Shown here: positions 25,645 to 35,949 of the stretch, piece after piece
Position numbering within the stretch: the first letter of the stretch is position 1
How the letters are laid out: each line of letters starts with the position of its first letter
Assembly: GCF_017743935.1 (NCBI RefSeq)
Contig: NZ_JAGHRE010000008.1
Span: forward strand, 62,001 to 126,000
Reading direction: 5' to 3'
DNA length: 64,000 nucleotides
Source of the DNA: Tropicibacter sp. R16_0
GTDB taxonomy: Bacteria; Pseudomonadota; Alphaproteobacteria; Rhodobacterales; Rhodobacteraceae
Notes under the pieces: model-generated
The model's input: the letters and a program-made list of their open reading frames with translations, nothing else
Told to the model about the DNA's origin: nothing
The model's database searches: none
Made by a program: the position numbers and the translations under genes

Positions 25645-27828
25645 CTACCTCAGCCGCAGTGCGTTGAGCGAAACCGTAATCGAAGAGGTCGACATCGCCA
25701 AGGCGGCAATCAGCGGTGTTGCCAGTCCCGCCACGGCCAAAGGCACGGCGATGACGTTGTATACGGTTGCAATACGGAAGTTTTCGCGAATCCGCCGCGT
25801 CGCTTTCTTCGCAACATCACAGGCCTCTGCGATCGGGGAGAGGTCCGTACCAAGCAGCACGATGTCCGACGCTACGCGCGCCGCATCCAGCGCCGTCGCT
25901 GGAGAGATCGAGACATGCGCCGCCGTCAGGGCCGCCGTATCGTTCAACCCATCGCCGACCATCAGCACACGTTGCCCCTGATTGGTCATTTCGGTGATCC
26001 GAGCGGCCTTGTCCTGCGGCAAGGCCTCGGCCAGCCAATCGGTGATGCCAAGGCGTTCGGCCAAAGCCTGAACTGCGCCAGTTGTATCACCAGACATCAG
26101 GATCACACGCTTGCCTGATGCGATCAGCGATGAAACCGCCTCTTCGGCCCCGGGGCGCAGCGCATCGTTGAACCGGAACTCAACCGGTTCAGCACCATCC
26201 ACCGACAGCCATGCGGCGGTATGCGCCCCCTGCGCAGCGCCAACCCAGGCAGCGCGACCAAAGCGAACCATCTGGCCATTCAGCATGCCTTGCGTCCCAA
26301 AGCCTGGCACCTCGGACACATCCGAGACCTCTGCTGGTTCAATCCCCGCCGTCTCAGCCGCTTGGATCACTGCGCGTGACAACGGATGCGACGAGGCCAT
26401 CGCCAAAGCAACCGCAACCGAAGCGGCATCGCCCGGGATGCCGTCGAGATTGGTCAATTCAGGCGTGCCTTGGGTCAGCGTGCCGGTCTTGTCAAAAACA
26501 ACCGTGTCGATCTCGGCCAGACGCTCGAGCGCAGTGGAATGCTTGATCAACATGCCCTTCCGGAACAACCGACCAGAAGCCGCAGTCGTCACCGCAGGCA
26601 CGGCCAGCCCAAGAGCACAGGGACAGGTAATGATCAGAACCGCAGCGGCGATATTCAACGCCGTCCGCAAATCGCCAGAATAAAGATACCAACCCAAGAA
26701 ACTGAGCGCAGACAGGATATGCACGCCCGGCGCATAGAGCTTTGCCGCGCTATCCGCCAACGATGTGTACCGCGAGCGCCCGGATTCAGCGACAGCAACC
26801 AAATCAGCCATTTGGTGCAATGACGTATCCGACCCCACAGCCGAAGCTCGAATGGTCAACGGCCCCGTCAAATTGACCTCGCCCGCGCTTACGTTCGTGC
26901 CGGGTTCCGCATAAACGGGAACGGTTTCCCCGGTTAGCAGAGAGCGGTCGAGTTCTGACTGACCTTCGACAATATCGCCATCCACGGGCATGCGCCCGCC
27001 GGGACGCACCCGGATCAGATCACCGATCCGCAGGTCGGCCACGGCAACCTCATGTTCGGCGCCGTCTTCGATCCGCAGCGCCCGCGGCACTTCGAGAGCG
27101 GACAGTTCTTGCGCTGCCGATCGCGCAATGGCGCGCGTGCGGTGATCCAGATAGCGGCCTGCCAACAAGAAGAACACCAGTGTCAGAGCCGCGTCGAAAT
27201 AGGCATGTTCTCCACTGAGCGCCGTTTCCCAAAGCGAAGTGACCAGCGCCAGAACGATGGCCAGCACAATCGGCACGTCCATGTTCAGTCGGCGTACGCG
27301 AAGGGCGCTCCATGCGCTTTCGAAGAAAGGCTTGCCCGCAAAGGCAATCGCCGGCAACGCAATCGCCGCCGAGATCCAATGGAACATGTCCCGTGTCGCA
27401 TCCGTGGCCCCCGACCAGACGGACACCGACAACAGCATGACGTTCATCGAAGCAAAGCCAGCCACCGCCAGCCGCATCAACAACTCGCGCCCGGCCTTGT
27501 CGCTGCCGGTGACGGACAAGGCGCCCGCGTCCAGCTCATGCGCCTCGAACCCTTCGGCCTCGAGCACCGGGATCAAAGCATCGGCACGTATCTCGGGGTC
27601 GGCCTGTATCATCGCCCGTTTGAGCGTCAGATTGACCCGCGCCGATTGCACGCCCGGCACCGCGTTCAAGGCCCGCTCGACCTTGGAGATACAGGCCTGA
27701 CAGTGGATTGTCGGCAGGGACAGCGCCAGTTGCACATCCTCGGGGATCGGGCGCGCAGGCTCGGTCGGGGTGGCAACGCAACCGGGACAAGCCGCCGCAG
27801 GCTGTGGTCGTGCAGTGGCCGTCGCCAT
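25645..27828 (-). CDS. ccoI: copper-translocating P1B-type ATPase CcoI/FixI
   Basis: Exports copper across the inner membrane for cbb3 oxidase assembly. The 727-residue protein has an extra N-terminal CPGC, a heavy-metal domain with HCQAC, eight predicted membrane spans, the channel motif TCPCALG near residue 400, the phosphorylation motif DKTGTLTQG, and MVGDGLNDTAAL. The P1B signature CPC assigns it to monovalent copper transport; placement between ccoH and ccoS gives the CcoI assignment rather than a detoxifying CopA. Confidence 0.93.
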   Translation of the reverse strand: MATATARPQPAAACPGCVATPTEPARPIPEDVQLALSLPTIHCQACISKVERALNAVPGVQSARVNLTLKRAMIQADPEIRADALIPVLEAEGFEAHELDAGALSVTGSDKAGRELLMRLAVAGFASMNVMLLSVSVWSGATDATRDMFHWISAAIALPAIAFAGKPFFESAWSALRVRRLNMDVPIVLAIVLALVTSLWETALSGEHAYFDAALTLVFFLLAGRYLDHRTRAIARSAAQELSALEVPRALRIEDGAEHEVAVADLRIGDLIRVRPGGRMPVDGDIVEGQSELDRSLLTGETVPVYAEPGTNVSAGEVNLTGPLTIRASAVGSDTSLHQMADLVAVAESGRSRYTSLADSAAKLYAPGVHILSALSFLGWYLYSGDLRTALNIAAAVLIITCPCALGLAVPAVTTAASGRLFRKGMLIKHSTALERLAEIDTVVFDKTGTLTQGTPELTNLDGIPGDAASVAVALAMASSHPLSRAVIQAAETAGIEPAEVSDVSEVPGFGTQGMLNGQMVRFGRAAWVGAAQGAHTAAWLSVDGAEPVEFRFNDALRPGAEEAVSSLIASGKRVILMSGDTTGAVQALAERLGITDWLAEALPQDKAARITEMTNQGQRVLMVGDGLNDTAALTAAHVSISPATALDAARVASDIVLLGTDLSPIAEACDVAKKATRRIRENFRIATVYNVIAVPLAVAGLATPLIAALAMSTSSITVSLNALRLR

Positions 27829-27832
27829 CAGC

Positions 27833-28291
27833 TCAGCCCCTCACATCCAGCACGACGCGCTGGACGAACTCGGTGCCGTCCTGCGCCTTGGCCTTCATGC
27901 GGATGTTCCAGTTGCCGCCACCCAAGGTTGCCTTGGCGACATAGGCGGTGCCATCGAACTGGAAATCCGGTTCAAAATCTTCTTTCACGTGGGTTGCGCG
28001 GCCCAAAACGGCCTCAAGCTCGGCCACCTGAACCGGCTGCCCCGCCTCATCCAGTATCGACAGGATCACCAGACCGCCTTTGGCCTCGGCATCAACGGTC
28101 CAACCCAACCCGTCTTGCGCGTCGCGACGTTCATTGAATTGCTGCGAAGCGACGTAGGAGTTCTTGGCCTCAAGCCCCGGAAAGGTCGCCACCGCGTTAT
28201 AGGCCAGGATCAGATTGACCGTGATGATGACCCCGAAGGCACCAACAAATATGGCCAACATATGTTTGCCGGTAAACTCACGCTCGGCCAT
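27833..28291 (-). CDS. ccoH: FixH/CcoH family protein
   Basis: The 152-residue protein begins MAEREFTGKHMLAIFVGAFG with one N-terminal membrane helix and a periplasmic beta-rich domain (RDAQDGLGWTVDAEAKGG). CcoH/FixH supports cbb3 assembly and stays associated with the complex in Rhodobacter. It is 2 bp after ccoG and 4 bp before ccoI, consistent with translational coupling. Confidence 0.92.
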   Translation of the reverse strand: MAEREFTGKHMLAIFVGAFGVIITVNLILAYNAVATFPGLEAKNSYVASQQFNERRDAQDGLGWTVDAEAKGGLVILSILDEAGQPVQVAELEAVLGRATHVKEDFEPDFQFDGTAYVAKATLGGGNWNIRMKAKAQDGTEFVQRVVLDVRG

Positions 28292-28293
28292 GA

Positions 28294-29721
28294 TCAGTTG
28301 CCCTTCCCGTTGAAGTTGGTGTCCTTGAACGCGCGATCGCCGTTCGACGTATCCTCGATCCAGATCCGGACATCGGTGCTGCCAGTGTTGGATGGGCCCG
28401 CATCCTTGGGCGCCACGATGTACACCCGCTGCAGGAACGACGTATCGGCAGGCACGTCCACTGTATCACCAGAAAGCCCTTCAAGCTCAATCCGCATGGA
28501 AGGATCGCCCACGATGGACAGCTGGAAGGGGCGCTCTTCCCCGTGCTTGTTGCGCAAACGCACGTCATAGGTGTTGCGGATCGAACCGTCGGACAGGGTC
28601 ACAAAGGTCGGGTTCCGTACCGGGGCCACGGTCAGTTCGATGTCCGACCGGATGAAGAGCGCAAACAGCAGGCCAACACCCACAAGCGACCAAAGCGAGG
28701 TGTAAAGCATCGTGCGCGGGCGGAAGATGTGTTTCCAGATGTTCTTGGGCGGCTTGCCCTGACGTTCGTTGGCCTCATCGCTCAATGCCATATAGTCGAT
28801 CAGACCGCGTGGCTTGCCGATCTTATCCATCATGTCATCGCAGGCGTCGATGCAAAGTGCACAGGTGATGCATTCCATTTGCTGCCCGTCGCGAATGTCG
28901 ATGCCCATGGGGCAGACGTTGACGCAGGCCATGCAGTCGATGCAATCGCCAAGCTCGGAACCCGCGGTGCGCTTGCCCTTGCCACGCGGCTCGCCCCGCC
29001 ATTCGCGGTAACCAACGGTCAGCGTATCTTCGTCCATCATCGCGGCCTGGATGCGCGGCCAGGGACAGGCGTAGATACAGATCTGCTCGCGAGCAAAGCC
29101 ACCAAAGAAAAAGGTGGTCGCGGTCAGAATGGCCATGGTGGTGTAGGCAATCGGATGCGCATTGCCGGTCACCAGATCAACAGCCAGCGTTGGTGCGTCG
29201 GCGAAATAGAAAACCCAAGCCCCGCCGGTCGCCAGACCGATCAACAGCCAAGTAATCCATTTTGTAATCCGCAACCGAACCTTGCGGAAATCCAGTTTCT
29301 TTTGGCGATGCAAGCGCAAGCGAGCGTTGCGGTCGCCTTCGATCCAGCGCTCCACCAGGATGAACAAGTCGGTCCATACGGTTTGCGGGCAAGCATATCC
29401 GCACCAGACCCGACCAAGCGCTGAGGTGAACAGGAACAGGCCAAGCCCCGCCATGATGAGCAGGCCGGCCACGAAGTAAAACTCGTGCGGCCAGATCTCG
29501 ATCCAGAAGAAATAAAACCGCCGGTTCGCCATATCCAGCAGCACGGCCTGATCCGGCAGGCTGGGGCCACGGTCCCAGCGGATCCACGGGGTCAGATAGT
29601 AGATCCCGAGGGTCACCGCCATGATGATCCATTTGAGGTTGCGGAACGGCCCTGAAACGCGTCGAGGAAAGATCGGTTCCCTGGCGGCGTACAGGCTGGG
29701 GGCGGGCTCGGAATCGCTCAC
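28294..29721 (-). CDS. ccoG: cytochrome c oxidase accessory protein CcoG (RdxB/FixG)
   Basis: A 475-residue membrane iron-sulphur protein involved in copper reduction during cbb3 biogenesis. It has about five membrane spans and two clusters of ferredoxin cysteines, CIDCMACVNVCP and CITCALCIDAC, near residues 260-300, plus CGYACPQTVW upstream. The start is GTG with GGAG 7 nt upstream. A periplasmic-type C-terminal Ig-like domain follows. First gene of ccoGHIS, with an FNR box 64 bp before it. Confidence 0.94.
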   Translation of the reverse strand: MSDSEPAPSLYAAREPIFPRRVSGPFRNLKWIIMAVTLGIYYLTPWIRWDRGPSLPDQAVLLDMANRRFYFFWIEIWPHEFYFVAGLLIMAGLGLFLFTSALGRVWCGYACPQTVWTDLFILVERWIEGDRNARLRLHRQKKLDFRKVRLRITKWITWLLIGLATGGAWVFYFADAPTLAVDLVTGNAHPIAYTTMAILTATTFFFGGFAREQICIYACPWPRIQAAMMDEDTLTVGYREWRGEPRGKGKRTAGSELGDCIDCMACVNVCPMGIDIRDGQQMECITCALCIDACDDMMDKIGKPRGLIDYMALSDEANERQGKPPKNIWKHIFRPRTMLYTSLWSLVGVGLLFALFIRSDIELTVAPVRNPTFVTLSDGSIRNTYDVRLRNKHGEERPFQLSIVGDPSMRIELEGLSGDTVDVPADTSFLQRVYIVAPKDAGPSNTGSTDVRIWIEDTSNGDRAFKDTNFNGKGN

Positions 29722-29784
29722 GGCGTCACTCCAGATAATGGGGTTAATCGAGGCGTGTTTTCACAGGTTATACATGAGGCAACT

Positions 29785-29798
29785 TTGACATGGGTCAA
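29785..29798 (-). promoter_or_regulatory. FNR/FnrL box upstream of ccoG
   Basis: TTGAC-N4-GTCAA, a symmetric match to the FNR consensus TTGAT-N4-ATCAA, centred 70 bp upstream of the ccoG start. A possible -10, TATAAC, lies at 29767-29772, which is closer to the box than in a standard class II promoter. Confidence 0.8.
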
Positions 29799-29934
29799 AA
29801 AGCGCATCCAAGGTTCACGTTTTAGAATCGCAGTTTGGGCTGATGGTGACCCGGCGATGGTGCAAACTCAGCGGCTGGAAAAATTGTGGGATCGGCCCGA
29901 AACCCCTAAAACCGTCCTTATTTCACAGTATTTC

Positions 29935-30804
29935 CTACGGTTTTTGGCGCCTCAGCCATTGAAGGAACGCCTTGACCGGAGGTCGTTGAACGCCCGGTCT
30001 GGTCACGATGAAGTACCCCCGTGCAACTTCGTCGCAGAAGAGCTCGACCAATCGCCCCGAGGCCAGATCATCCTCGACAAACTTGCGCACCGTGGCCGCA
30101 ACCCCCTGCCCTGCACGCACACCTTCGATCAGCAGGTTTCCGGGCAGTTGAATGCGCGCGCCACGCGACAACAACTCGACCCCATGAGACTCAAACCATG
30201 TATTGGCCTCGTTTGCGCCGATCTCTTCCAGCCAGGGCAGTTCCCCCAACTCCTCTGGCGTCACGCTTTCCCGACCCTCTAACAAAGCTGGAGACGCCAC
30301 CACCGAAATCGCGGATGGAACCAACATTTCCACGTCCAAGCCCGGCCAATTGCCGTCACCATGCCGGATCGCCAAATCGACGCCCCCGGGTCGCAGAGTC
30401 ACGATCTGCGGGTTGGGATCCAGCATCAGGTCGATTTCGGGGTGTTTCGAGCGAAAGTCCGGCAGCCGCGGCATCAGCCAGACAGTCGCAAAGGTCGATG
30501 TGCAGGAAATATGCAGCGGACGCGCGGCATCGATCTGCATCAATTCCTCGACGGCCGAGGTGATCGCACCAAAGCCAAGTCGCAAGGCCCGCGCCAACTG
30601 CTCGCCTTCCTCTGTCAGGACAAGGCTTCGACCACTGCGATCAACAAGCGAGACCCCTAGATGCTCTTCGAGCTGTTTGAGGTGCTGACTTATGGCAGCA
30701 TGACTAACATTCAAAACTTGTCCAGCTTTGACCACGTTCCCCTCTACTGCAAAGGCATCCAGAGCACGTAGCGAGATCAGGGATGGCATGCTTCGCCAAC
30801 TCAT
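29935..30804 (-). CDS. LysR family regulator, GcvA-like
   Basis: The 289-residue protein has an N-terminal helix-turn-helix (LRALDAFAVEGNVVKAGQVLNVSHAAISQHLKQLEE) and a periplasmic-binding-like effector domain. The ATG giving MSWRSMPSLISLRALDAF has AGGA at good spacing; a longer reading of 29 codons runs into the divergent promoter and is rejected. It is transcribed away from the small gene at 30904, with about 100 bp between, and LysR proteins often control their divergent neighbour. Confidence 0.88.
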   Translation of the reverse strand: MSWRSMPSLISLRALDAFAVEGNVVKAGQVLNVSHAAISQHLKQLEEHLGVSLVDRSGRSLVLTEEGEQLARALRLGFGAITSAVEELMQIDAARPLHISCTSTFATVWLMPRLPDFRSKHPEIDLMLDPNPQIVTLRPGGVDLAIRHGDGNWPGLDVEMLVPSAISVVASPALLEGRESVTPEELGELPWLEEIGANEANTWFESHGVELLSRGARIQLPGNLLIEGVRAGQGVAATVRKFVEDDLASGRLVELFCDEVARGYFIVTRPGVQRPPVKAFLQWLRRQKP

Positions 30805-30903
30805 ATGTAATCCTGACTTACATAATTGAATTCTGATTGAGTCGCATTTTTCGCGACCCCGATCAATATGAATGTCAGACACCAACAACAAAGGACATTC
30901 GCA

Positions 30904-31059
30904 ATGCTTGGAGTTTACGCAGACAGTTTCCTCACCGCCGCGCGTGTTGCCCCCCGCCGGAGACCCTCTTTTCCCGAGCCGCCGGAAGGCGCCGTTGTGA
31001 AAAAGAAATCAGCCGTAACCCGCGCGCTGTCGCAGTTCTCGCGCAAGGCCCGCGCATAA
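30904..31059 (+). CDS. small basic protein of unknown function
   Basis: A 51-residue reading, MLGVYADSFLTAARVAPRRRPSF followed by a lysine/arginine-rich tail. AGGA lies 8 nt before the ATG. It is divergent from the LysR gene. No membrane helix and no recognisable domain. The arrangement regulator/small gene and the ribosome binding site make it more likely real than chance, but there is no family evidence. Confidence 0.5.
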   Translation: MLGVYADSFLTAARVAPRRRPSFPEPPEGAVVKKKSAVTRALSQFSRKARA

Positions 31060-31090
31060 GAAAACCCGTCCACCTGCAAAGGTGGACGGG
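31060..31090 (-). terminator. terminator downstream of ccoP
   Basis: CCCGTCCACC (31065-31074) pairs with 31081-31090 around a 6-nt loop, a perfect 10-bp stem, followed on the minus strand by TTTTCTT. It abuts the stop of the small plus-strand gene at 31059. Confidence 0.8.
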
Positions 31091-31122
31091 CTGCGAACCA
31101 GACCTTAGTCTGGGGGATATCA

Positions 31123-31195
31123 GCGTCGGCTATTCAGGAAACGCGCGAACAGATCGAATAGCCGACGCCTGCCTTCGGGCCTAGTGGTCCGAAGG
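31123..31195. repeat. two further inverted repeats after ccoP
   Basis: A perfect 13-bp inverted repeat (31123-31135 with 31156-31168) has a 20-nt centre, and a 10-bp stem (31172-31181 with 31186-31195) has a 4-nt loop. Neither has a T-run. With the terminator at 31060-31090 they make three successive stem-loops in 150 bp, possibly protecting the ccoNOQP mRNA 3' end. Confidence 0.7.
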
Positions 31196-31210
31196 TGTCT
31201 CAAACAGCAC

Positions 31211-32086
31211 TCACTCGCCGCCGCCCAACTGATGGACATAAGCCGTGACGGCGCGGATCTGCGCTTCGGTCAGGCGGGTGTTCCACGGGGGCATCACGCC
31301 ATAACGGCTGTACGTCACCGTATGCTTGATGTCCTCATAGTCCCCCCCATAGAGCCAGATCGCATCGGCCAGGTTGGGCGCGCCCTGTTCGCGGTCGCCA
31401 GTGCCGTCTTCCATGTGGCACGAGGCGCAGTTGTCGGCATAGAGCACCGAACCTGCTTCGACCTGCGAGGCATCGTTGGCTTCACCCGAAAGCGACATCA
31501 CGTAATTGGTGACCTGATCGACCTCTTCTTCGGTCAACAGCTCGTCGCGACCAAAAGCGGGCATCTCGGAATAGCGCGCATCATCGCTTTCCTCGTTGCG
31601 AATGCCGTGCGCCACGGTGTGATGGATTGCCTCCATATCACCGCCCCAGAGCCAGTCATCGTCCAACAGGTTGGGATAGCCCTTGGCACCCGCTGCACCC
31701 GAACCGTGACACTGAGCACACCAAGTGCGGAACACAGCGCCACCGGCCGAAACCGCATAGGTGTTCAATTCGGCGTCGCCAACGATGGCATTCAGGTCGA
31801 CCGATTCCAACTTGGCGTTGATCGGCGCATTGGCTTCTTCGACGGCCTGGATTTCGGCTGCCACGTCACCACGTGTCGACCATCCCAGAACCCCGGCAGT
31901 TGCCCCGTTGATCAACGGCCACGCAGGATACGCGATGACGTAACCGATGCCCCAGATGATGGTTAGGTAGAAGGTCCAGACCCACCAGCGTGGCATGGGG
32001 TTGTCCCATTCTTCGATCCCGTCCCAGCTGTGACCGGTCGTGCCATGCCCGTGCTCGTTCTTCTTTTCAGACGTATTGTCGCTCAT
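31211..32086 (-). CDS. ccoP: cbb3-type cytochrome c oxidase subunit III (dihaem cytochrome c)
   Basis: Carries electrons into the cbb3 oxidase. The 291-residue protein has one membrane helix (about residues 34-52) and two cytochrome c domains with CAQCH at 123-127 and CASCH at 220-224, the expected pair, plus distal methionine candidates (MPAFG and MPPWN). Its start overlaps the ccoQ stop by 4 bp. The C-terminus is the normal length. Confidence 0.96.
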   Translation of the reverse strand: MSDNTSEKKNEHGHGTTGHSWDGIEEWDNPMPRWWVWTFYLTIIWGIGYVIAYPAWPLINGATAGVLGWSTRGDVAAEIQAVEEANAPINAKLESVDLNAIVGDAELNTYAVSAGGAVFRTWCAQCHGSGAAGAKGYPNLLDDDWLWGGDMEAIHHTVAHGIRNEESDDARYSEMPAFGRDELLTEEEVDQVTNYVMSLSGEANDASQVEAGSVLYADNCASCHMEDGTGDREQGAPNLADAIWLYGGDYEDIKHTVTYSRYGVMPPWNTRLTEAQIRAVTAYVHQLGGGE

Positions 32087-32268
32087 TGCCTCGCCTCCTT
32101 GGATGTGGCGGGTTTGTCTTCATGTCGGAACGGGATGTTCGCCGTATCCTGATAGGTTTTGGTACTGCCGGGACGAAACACCCAGAACACCACGCCTACA
32201 AAGAAGGCAAACAGTCCGACCAGGAACCAGCTGTCTGCGAGTTGCCGTAGAAAGGTATACTCTTCCAT
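32083..32268 (-). CDS. ccoQ: cbb3-type oxidase subunit CcoQ
   Basis: A 61-residue single-span protein, [34 protein letters not shown], the CcoQ/FixQ pattern. It stabilises the complex and protects it from oxygen. It sits between ccoO and ccoP with a 4-bp overlap to ccoP. Confidence 0.93.
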   Translation of the reverse strand: MEEYTFLRQLADSWFLVGLFAFFVGVVFWVFRPGSTKTYQDTANIPFRHEDKPATSKEARQ

Positions 32269-32279
32269 GATCCCCTCCC

Positions 32280-33008
32280 TCAGCGGCTCGCGTCAGGGGT
32301 GAAGGTCGAGAAATCAACCAACGTGCCCAACATCTGCAGATAGGCGATGATCGCATCGGCCTCGGAGATTCCCGGCTGACCGTCAAAGTTGCGCACATTC
32401 ACCTTGTCGCCATAGCGTTCCAGCAAACCGTCATAGTCGCTGTCCGGATCGGCCTGGGCACGGAAATCGGCCTGCGCCTGCGCCAGCATCTCGTCCGTGT
32501 AGGGCACGCCCACCATCGAGTGGCTGGTCATAACATCCTGGATGTATTTCCCGTCGATCCGGGTCTCTTCCAGAAAGCCGTACTTCGGCATGATCGATTC
32601 CGGCACCACCGATTGCGGGTTGCGCATGTGGTCGACGTGCCATTCATCCGAATAGCGACCGCCCACACGGGCCAGATCCGGCCCGGTCCGCTTGGACCCC
32701 CACTGGAACGGGTGATCGTACATCGATTCCGCCGCCAGCGAGTAGTGACCATAGCGCTCGACCTCGTCCCGCATGGGGCGGATCATCTGGCTGTGGCAGG
32801 TGTAGCACCCTTCGCGAATGTAGATCTCGCGCCCGGCCAGTTCGAGAGGGGTGTAAGGGCGCATGCCCTCCACCTTCTCGATGGTGTTTTCCAACCAGAA
32901 CAGCGGTGCGATCTGCACGATGCCGCCAATGGTCACGACCAGGAAGCTGAAGATCAGCAGGAGGGTCGCGTTGGTCTCGAGGATCTTATGTTTGTCGAGA
33001 ATAGCCAT
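32280..33008 (-). CDS. ccoO: cbb3-type cytochrome c oxidase subunit II (monohaem)
   Basis: The 242-residue protein has one N-terminal membrane helix and a single haem motif CYTCH at residues 68-72, with the distal methionine likely in [12 protein letters not shown]. It accepts electrons from CcoP and passes them to CcoN. It lies 14 bp after ccoN. Confidence 0.96.
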   Translation of the reverse strand: MAILDKHKILETNATLLLIFSFLVVTIGGIVQIAPLFWLENTIEKVEGMRPYTPLELAGREIYIREGCYTCHSQMIRPMRDEVERYGHYSLAAESMYDHPFQWGSKRTGPDLARVGGRYSDEWHVDHMRNPQSVVPESIMPKYGFLEETRIDGKYIQDVMTSHSMVGVPYTDEMLAQAQADFRAQADPDSDYDGLLERYGDKVNVRNFDGQPGISEADAIIAYLQMLGTLVDFSTFTPDASR

Positions 33009-33022
33009 TGCTCCGGCCCTCC

Positions 33023-34630
33023 TTATTCAGCCGGGACCGCGACGGACAGGCTGGCCTCTTTGGCCGGCGCTTTCCGCACAGTCATCCACAGGTTGTAGCA
33101 CATGATGATGGCACCAGCGAGGAACATGACCCCACCCAGACCCCGCGCCACATAGGGCAGGAACTTGGCGGCCACGGTGTCAGCGAACGAGTTCACGAGG
33201 AAACCGTTGGCGTCCACTTCGCGCCACATCAAGCCTTCCATGATGCCGGTTACCCACATCGACGCGGCGTAGAGCACGATGCCGATGGTGGCCAGCCAGA
33301 AGTGCCAGGAGACGAGGCTCAGCGAATAGAGGCGTTCACGCTTCCACAGGACAGGCACCAGGAAGTACAGCGCACCAAAGGTGATCATGCCGTTCCAGCC
33401 AAGCGCACCCGAGTGCACGTGACCAATGGTCCAGTCGGTGTAGTGGCTCAGCGAGTTCACCGCACGGATCGACATCATCGGGCCTTCAAAGGTCGACATG
33501 CCGTAGAAGCCGAGCGAGATCACCATCATCCGGATCACCGGGTCGGTGCGCAGCTTGTCCCATGCACCAGACAGCGTCATCAGACCGTTGATCATGCCAC
33601 CCCAGCTGGGCATCCACAGCACGACCGAGAACACCATACCAAGGGTCGAGGCCCAGTCAGGCAGAGCGGTGTAGTGCAGGTGGTGCGGGCCGGCCCAGAT
33701 GTACAGGAAGATCAGCGCCCAGAAGTGGATGATCGACAGCTTGTACGAAAACACCGGACGCTCGGCCTGTTTCGGGATGAAGTAATACATCATGCCCAAG
33801 AAGCCTGCCGTCAGGAAGAAGCCCACAGCATTGTGGCCATACCACCATTGCGTCATCGCATCTTGCACACCGGACATCACCATGACCGAACGCGAGCCCC
33901 AGATCGACACCGGCAGGGCCAGGTTGTTGACCACATGCAGCATCGCAACGGTGACGATAAACGACAGGAAGAACCAGTTTGCCACGTAGATGTGCGGCTC
34001 TTTCCGTTTGATGATGGTGCCCAGGAACACAGCCAGATAAGCGACCCAGACGATGGTCAGCCACAGGTCAACATGCCATTCGGGCTCGGCGTATTCCTTG
34101 GACTGGGTCGAACCCAGCAGATACCCGGTTGCAGCCAGCACGATGAACAGCTGGTAGCCCCAGAACACGAACCACGCCAGATTGCCGCCCCAAAGCCGCG
34201 CCGCACAGGTGCGTTGCACCACGTAGAACGAGGTTGCGATCAGCGCATTGCCACCAAAGGCAAAAATTACTGCCGATGTGTGCAGCGGGCGCAGGCGACC
34301 AAAGTTGGCATACCCCTCGGCCCATTCAAAGTTCAGCGACGGAAACGCCAGCTGAAAGGCGATGACCACACCAACAAGAAAGCCAACAACGCCCCACAAG
34401 GCCGTCGCGATCACGCCATAGCGGATCACGCCGTCCATATACTCACCCGAGTAGTCGACGTAGGTTTCTGGCTCGTCCGTATGGCGCAGCGTCCAAAGAA
34501 ATAGCCCACCGGTGACGATCAGAATGATGATCGCATGCACCATGTAAGCCGGATCGCGCGCATAGTTGGCGGCCATCATCGCGAAGATGGCCACCACACC
34601 AAGCGCGATAAGCTTGATATAATTCGACAT
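33023..34630 (-). CDS. ccoN: cbb3-type cytochrome c oxidase subunit I
   Basis: Catalytic subunit that reduces oxygen to water and pumps protons at very low oxygen. The 535-residue protein has about 12 spans and the haem/copper ligands seen as [46 protein letters not shown] and [14 protein letters not shown]. It heads ccoNOQP, with a perfect FNR box 94 bp before the start, so induction by FnrL at low oxygen is expected. Confidence 0.97.
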   Translation of the reverse strand: MSNYIKLIALGVVAIFAMMAANYARDPAYMVHAIIILIVTGGLFLWTLRHTDEPETYVDYSGEYMDGVIRYGVIATALWGVVGFLVGVVIAFQLAFPSLNFEWAEGYANFGRLRPLHTSAVIFAFGGNALIATSFYVVQRTCAARLWGGNLAWFVFWGYQLFIVLAATGYLLGSTQSKEYAEPEWHVDLWLTIVWVAYLAVFLGTIIKRKEPHIYVANWFFLSFIVTVAMLHVVNNLALPVSIWGSRSVMVMSGVQDAMTQWWYGHNAVGFFLTAGFLGMMYYFIPKQAERPVFSYKLSIIHFWALIFLYIWAGPHHLHYTALPDWASTLGMVFSVVLWMPSWGGMINGLMTLSGAWDKLRTDPVIRMMVISLGFYGMSTFEGPMMSIRAVNSLSHYTDWTIGHVHSGALGWNGMITFGALYFLVPVLWKRERLYSLSLVSWHFWLATIGIVLYAASMWVTGIMEGLMWREVDANGFLVNSFADTVAAKFLPYVARGLGGVMFLAGAIIMCYNLWMTVRKAPAKEASLSVAVPAE

Positions 34631-34723
34631 TTTGCGTCCCTTTGCCTTGTCCCACGCGATTCTTTCGTCACGCCAGACGAATTCAGACTAGGCGCTTCAT
34701 GAAGAACGGTGGTCCAACTTGCT

Positions 34724-34737
34724 TTGATCTGTATCAA
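34724..34737. promoter_or_regulatory. perfect FNR/FnrL box between ccoN and usp
   Basis: TTGAT-CTGT-ATCAA, an exact match to the FNR consensus, roughly midway between the divergent starts of ccoN (34630) and the universal stress gene (34828). It can serve either or both genes. Confidence 0.88.
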
Positions 34738-34827
34738 GACTCTAACGCGAAATCTGTGACAGGCATAACTCAATGAATACGAGAATGCGTAATCCGTAAC
34801 GGTGCGCACTGTAGTCAAGAGGTTCAA

Positions 34828-35667
34828 ATGGCTTACAAATCTCTACTAACCGTACTGACGGATCCCGAACTGCCCAAGGCAGCGCTTGGGCAAATGGTCG
34901 CTTTGGCCGAAGCCCAGAACGCCCATGTCGAGGCACTCTGCCTGGGCGTCGATCGTTCGCAAACCGGATATTACTATGCCGGGGCCAACGCGATGATCCT
35001 GCAGGAATCCCTTAAACGCGCCAACACCGATGCCGAAGAGATCAACGCGGCCGCCAAGGCTTATCTTGAGGGCACGACTGTGCGTTGGTCGACCGAAGAT
35101 GGCGTGGCACAGATCGCCGACATCGGGCGGCACGTGGCACATCGCGCGCGCTTTTCGGATCTGGTGGTGTTGCAGCGCCCCTATGGCGACGACAAGGGCG
35201 CCGAGGCGGAACCGATTGTCGAGGCAGCAATGTTCGAAGGGCATGCGCCGGTTCTGATCGTGCCGGACAATGCGCAACCCGTGGCACAACCCAAGACCGT
35301 GTTGGTGGCCTGGAACGAAAGCGTTGAGGCGATGCGCGCAATTCGCCGCGCCCTGCCCTTCCTTGTCGCGGCTGATACCGTACGCATTGTTGTTATCGAC
35401 CCGCCGAAACACGGGCCAGATCGGTCTGATCCGGGCGGCTTGCTGTCGCAGATGCTGGCACGTCATGGGGTACGCTGCGAGATCGACGTACTGAGCAAAA
35501 CCATGCCGCGCGTGTCCGATGTGCTGAACCGGCACGCAGCCGACACCGAGGCCGACATGATCGTGATGGGGGCTTATGGCCACTCGCGTTTCCGCGAAGC
35601 GATCCTGGGTGGCGCCACGCGCAACATGCTGGAGAACGGAACTGTTCCGGTGTTCCTCGCGCACTAG
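34828..35667 (+). CDS. universal stress protein, tandem UspA domains
   Basis: A 279-residue protein with two UspA folds. The second keeps the ATP-binding signature GAYGHSR...GGATRNML near residues 252-270; the first, residues 1-150, is degenerate. Usp proteins aid survival in anaerobic or starved cells. Divergent from ccoN and sharing its FNR box, it is likely a low-oxygen stress protein. A strong terminator follows. Confidence 0.9.
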   Translation: MAYKSLLTVLTDPELPKAALGQMVALAEAQNAHVEALCLGVDRSQTGYYYAGANAMILQESLKRANTDAEEINAAAKAYLEGTTVRWSTEDGVAQIADIGRHVAHRARFSDLVVLQRPYGDDKGAEAEPIVEAAMFEGHAPVLIVPDNAQPVAQPKTVLVAWNESVEAMRAIRRALPFLVAADTVRIVVIDPPKHGPDRSDPGGLLSQMLARHGVRCEIDVLSKTMPRVSDVLNRHAADTEADMIVMGAYGHSRFREAILGGATRNMLENGTVPVFLAH

Positions 35668-35726
35668 GTCGAAATCAATACGGGTGCCTTTTCGGCTTAG
35701 CCCGTACTGCAATTGCTAAGACAATG

Positions 35727-35757
35727 AGAGCCCGCTGCAAATGTAGCGGGCTCTTTT
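35727..35757 (+). terminator. terminator after the universal stress gene
   Basis: A perfect 10-bp stem (35727-35736 with 35745-35754) with an 8-nt loop and TTTT, about 60 bp after the stop. Confidence 0.9.
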
Positions 35758-35949
35758 GCACAAGGCTTCTTAAAGAGTGTCGCAAGAGGTTCTTCGGATT
35801 TTGGAGTAAGACTTTGACTTCAGCTATGCGGGACTTTACAGCCGTTCATCCCAGATGGTTAGGCGGCAAAGCTGAAATGCTTCTTGCTGCATGAGATTCG
35901 AAAATGGAAGGACCCTGTAATTCTGTATGGAATAGAGTATCTTGCTATC

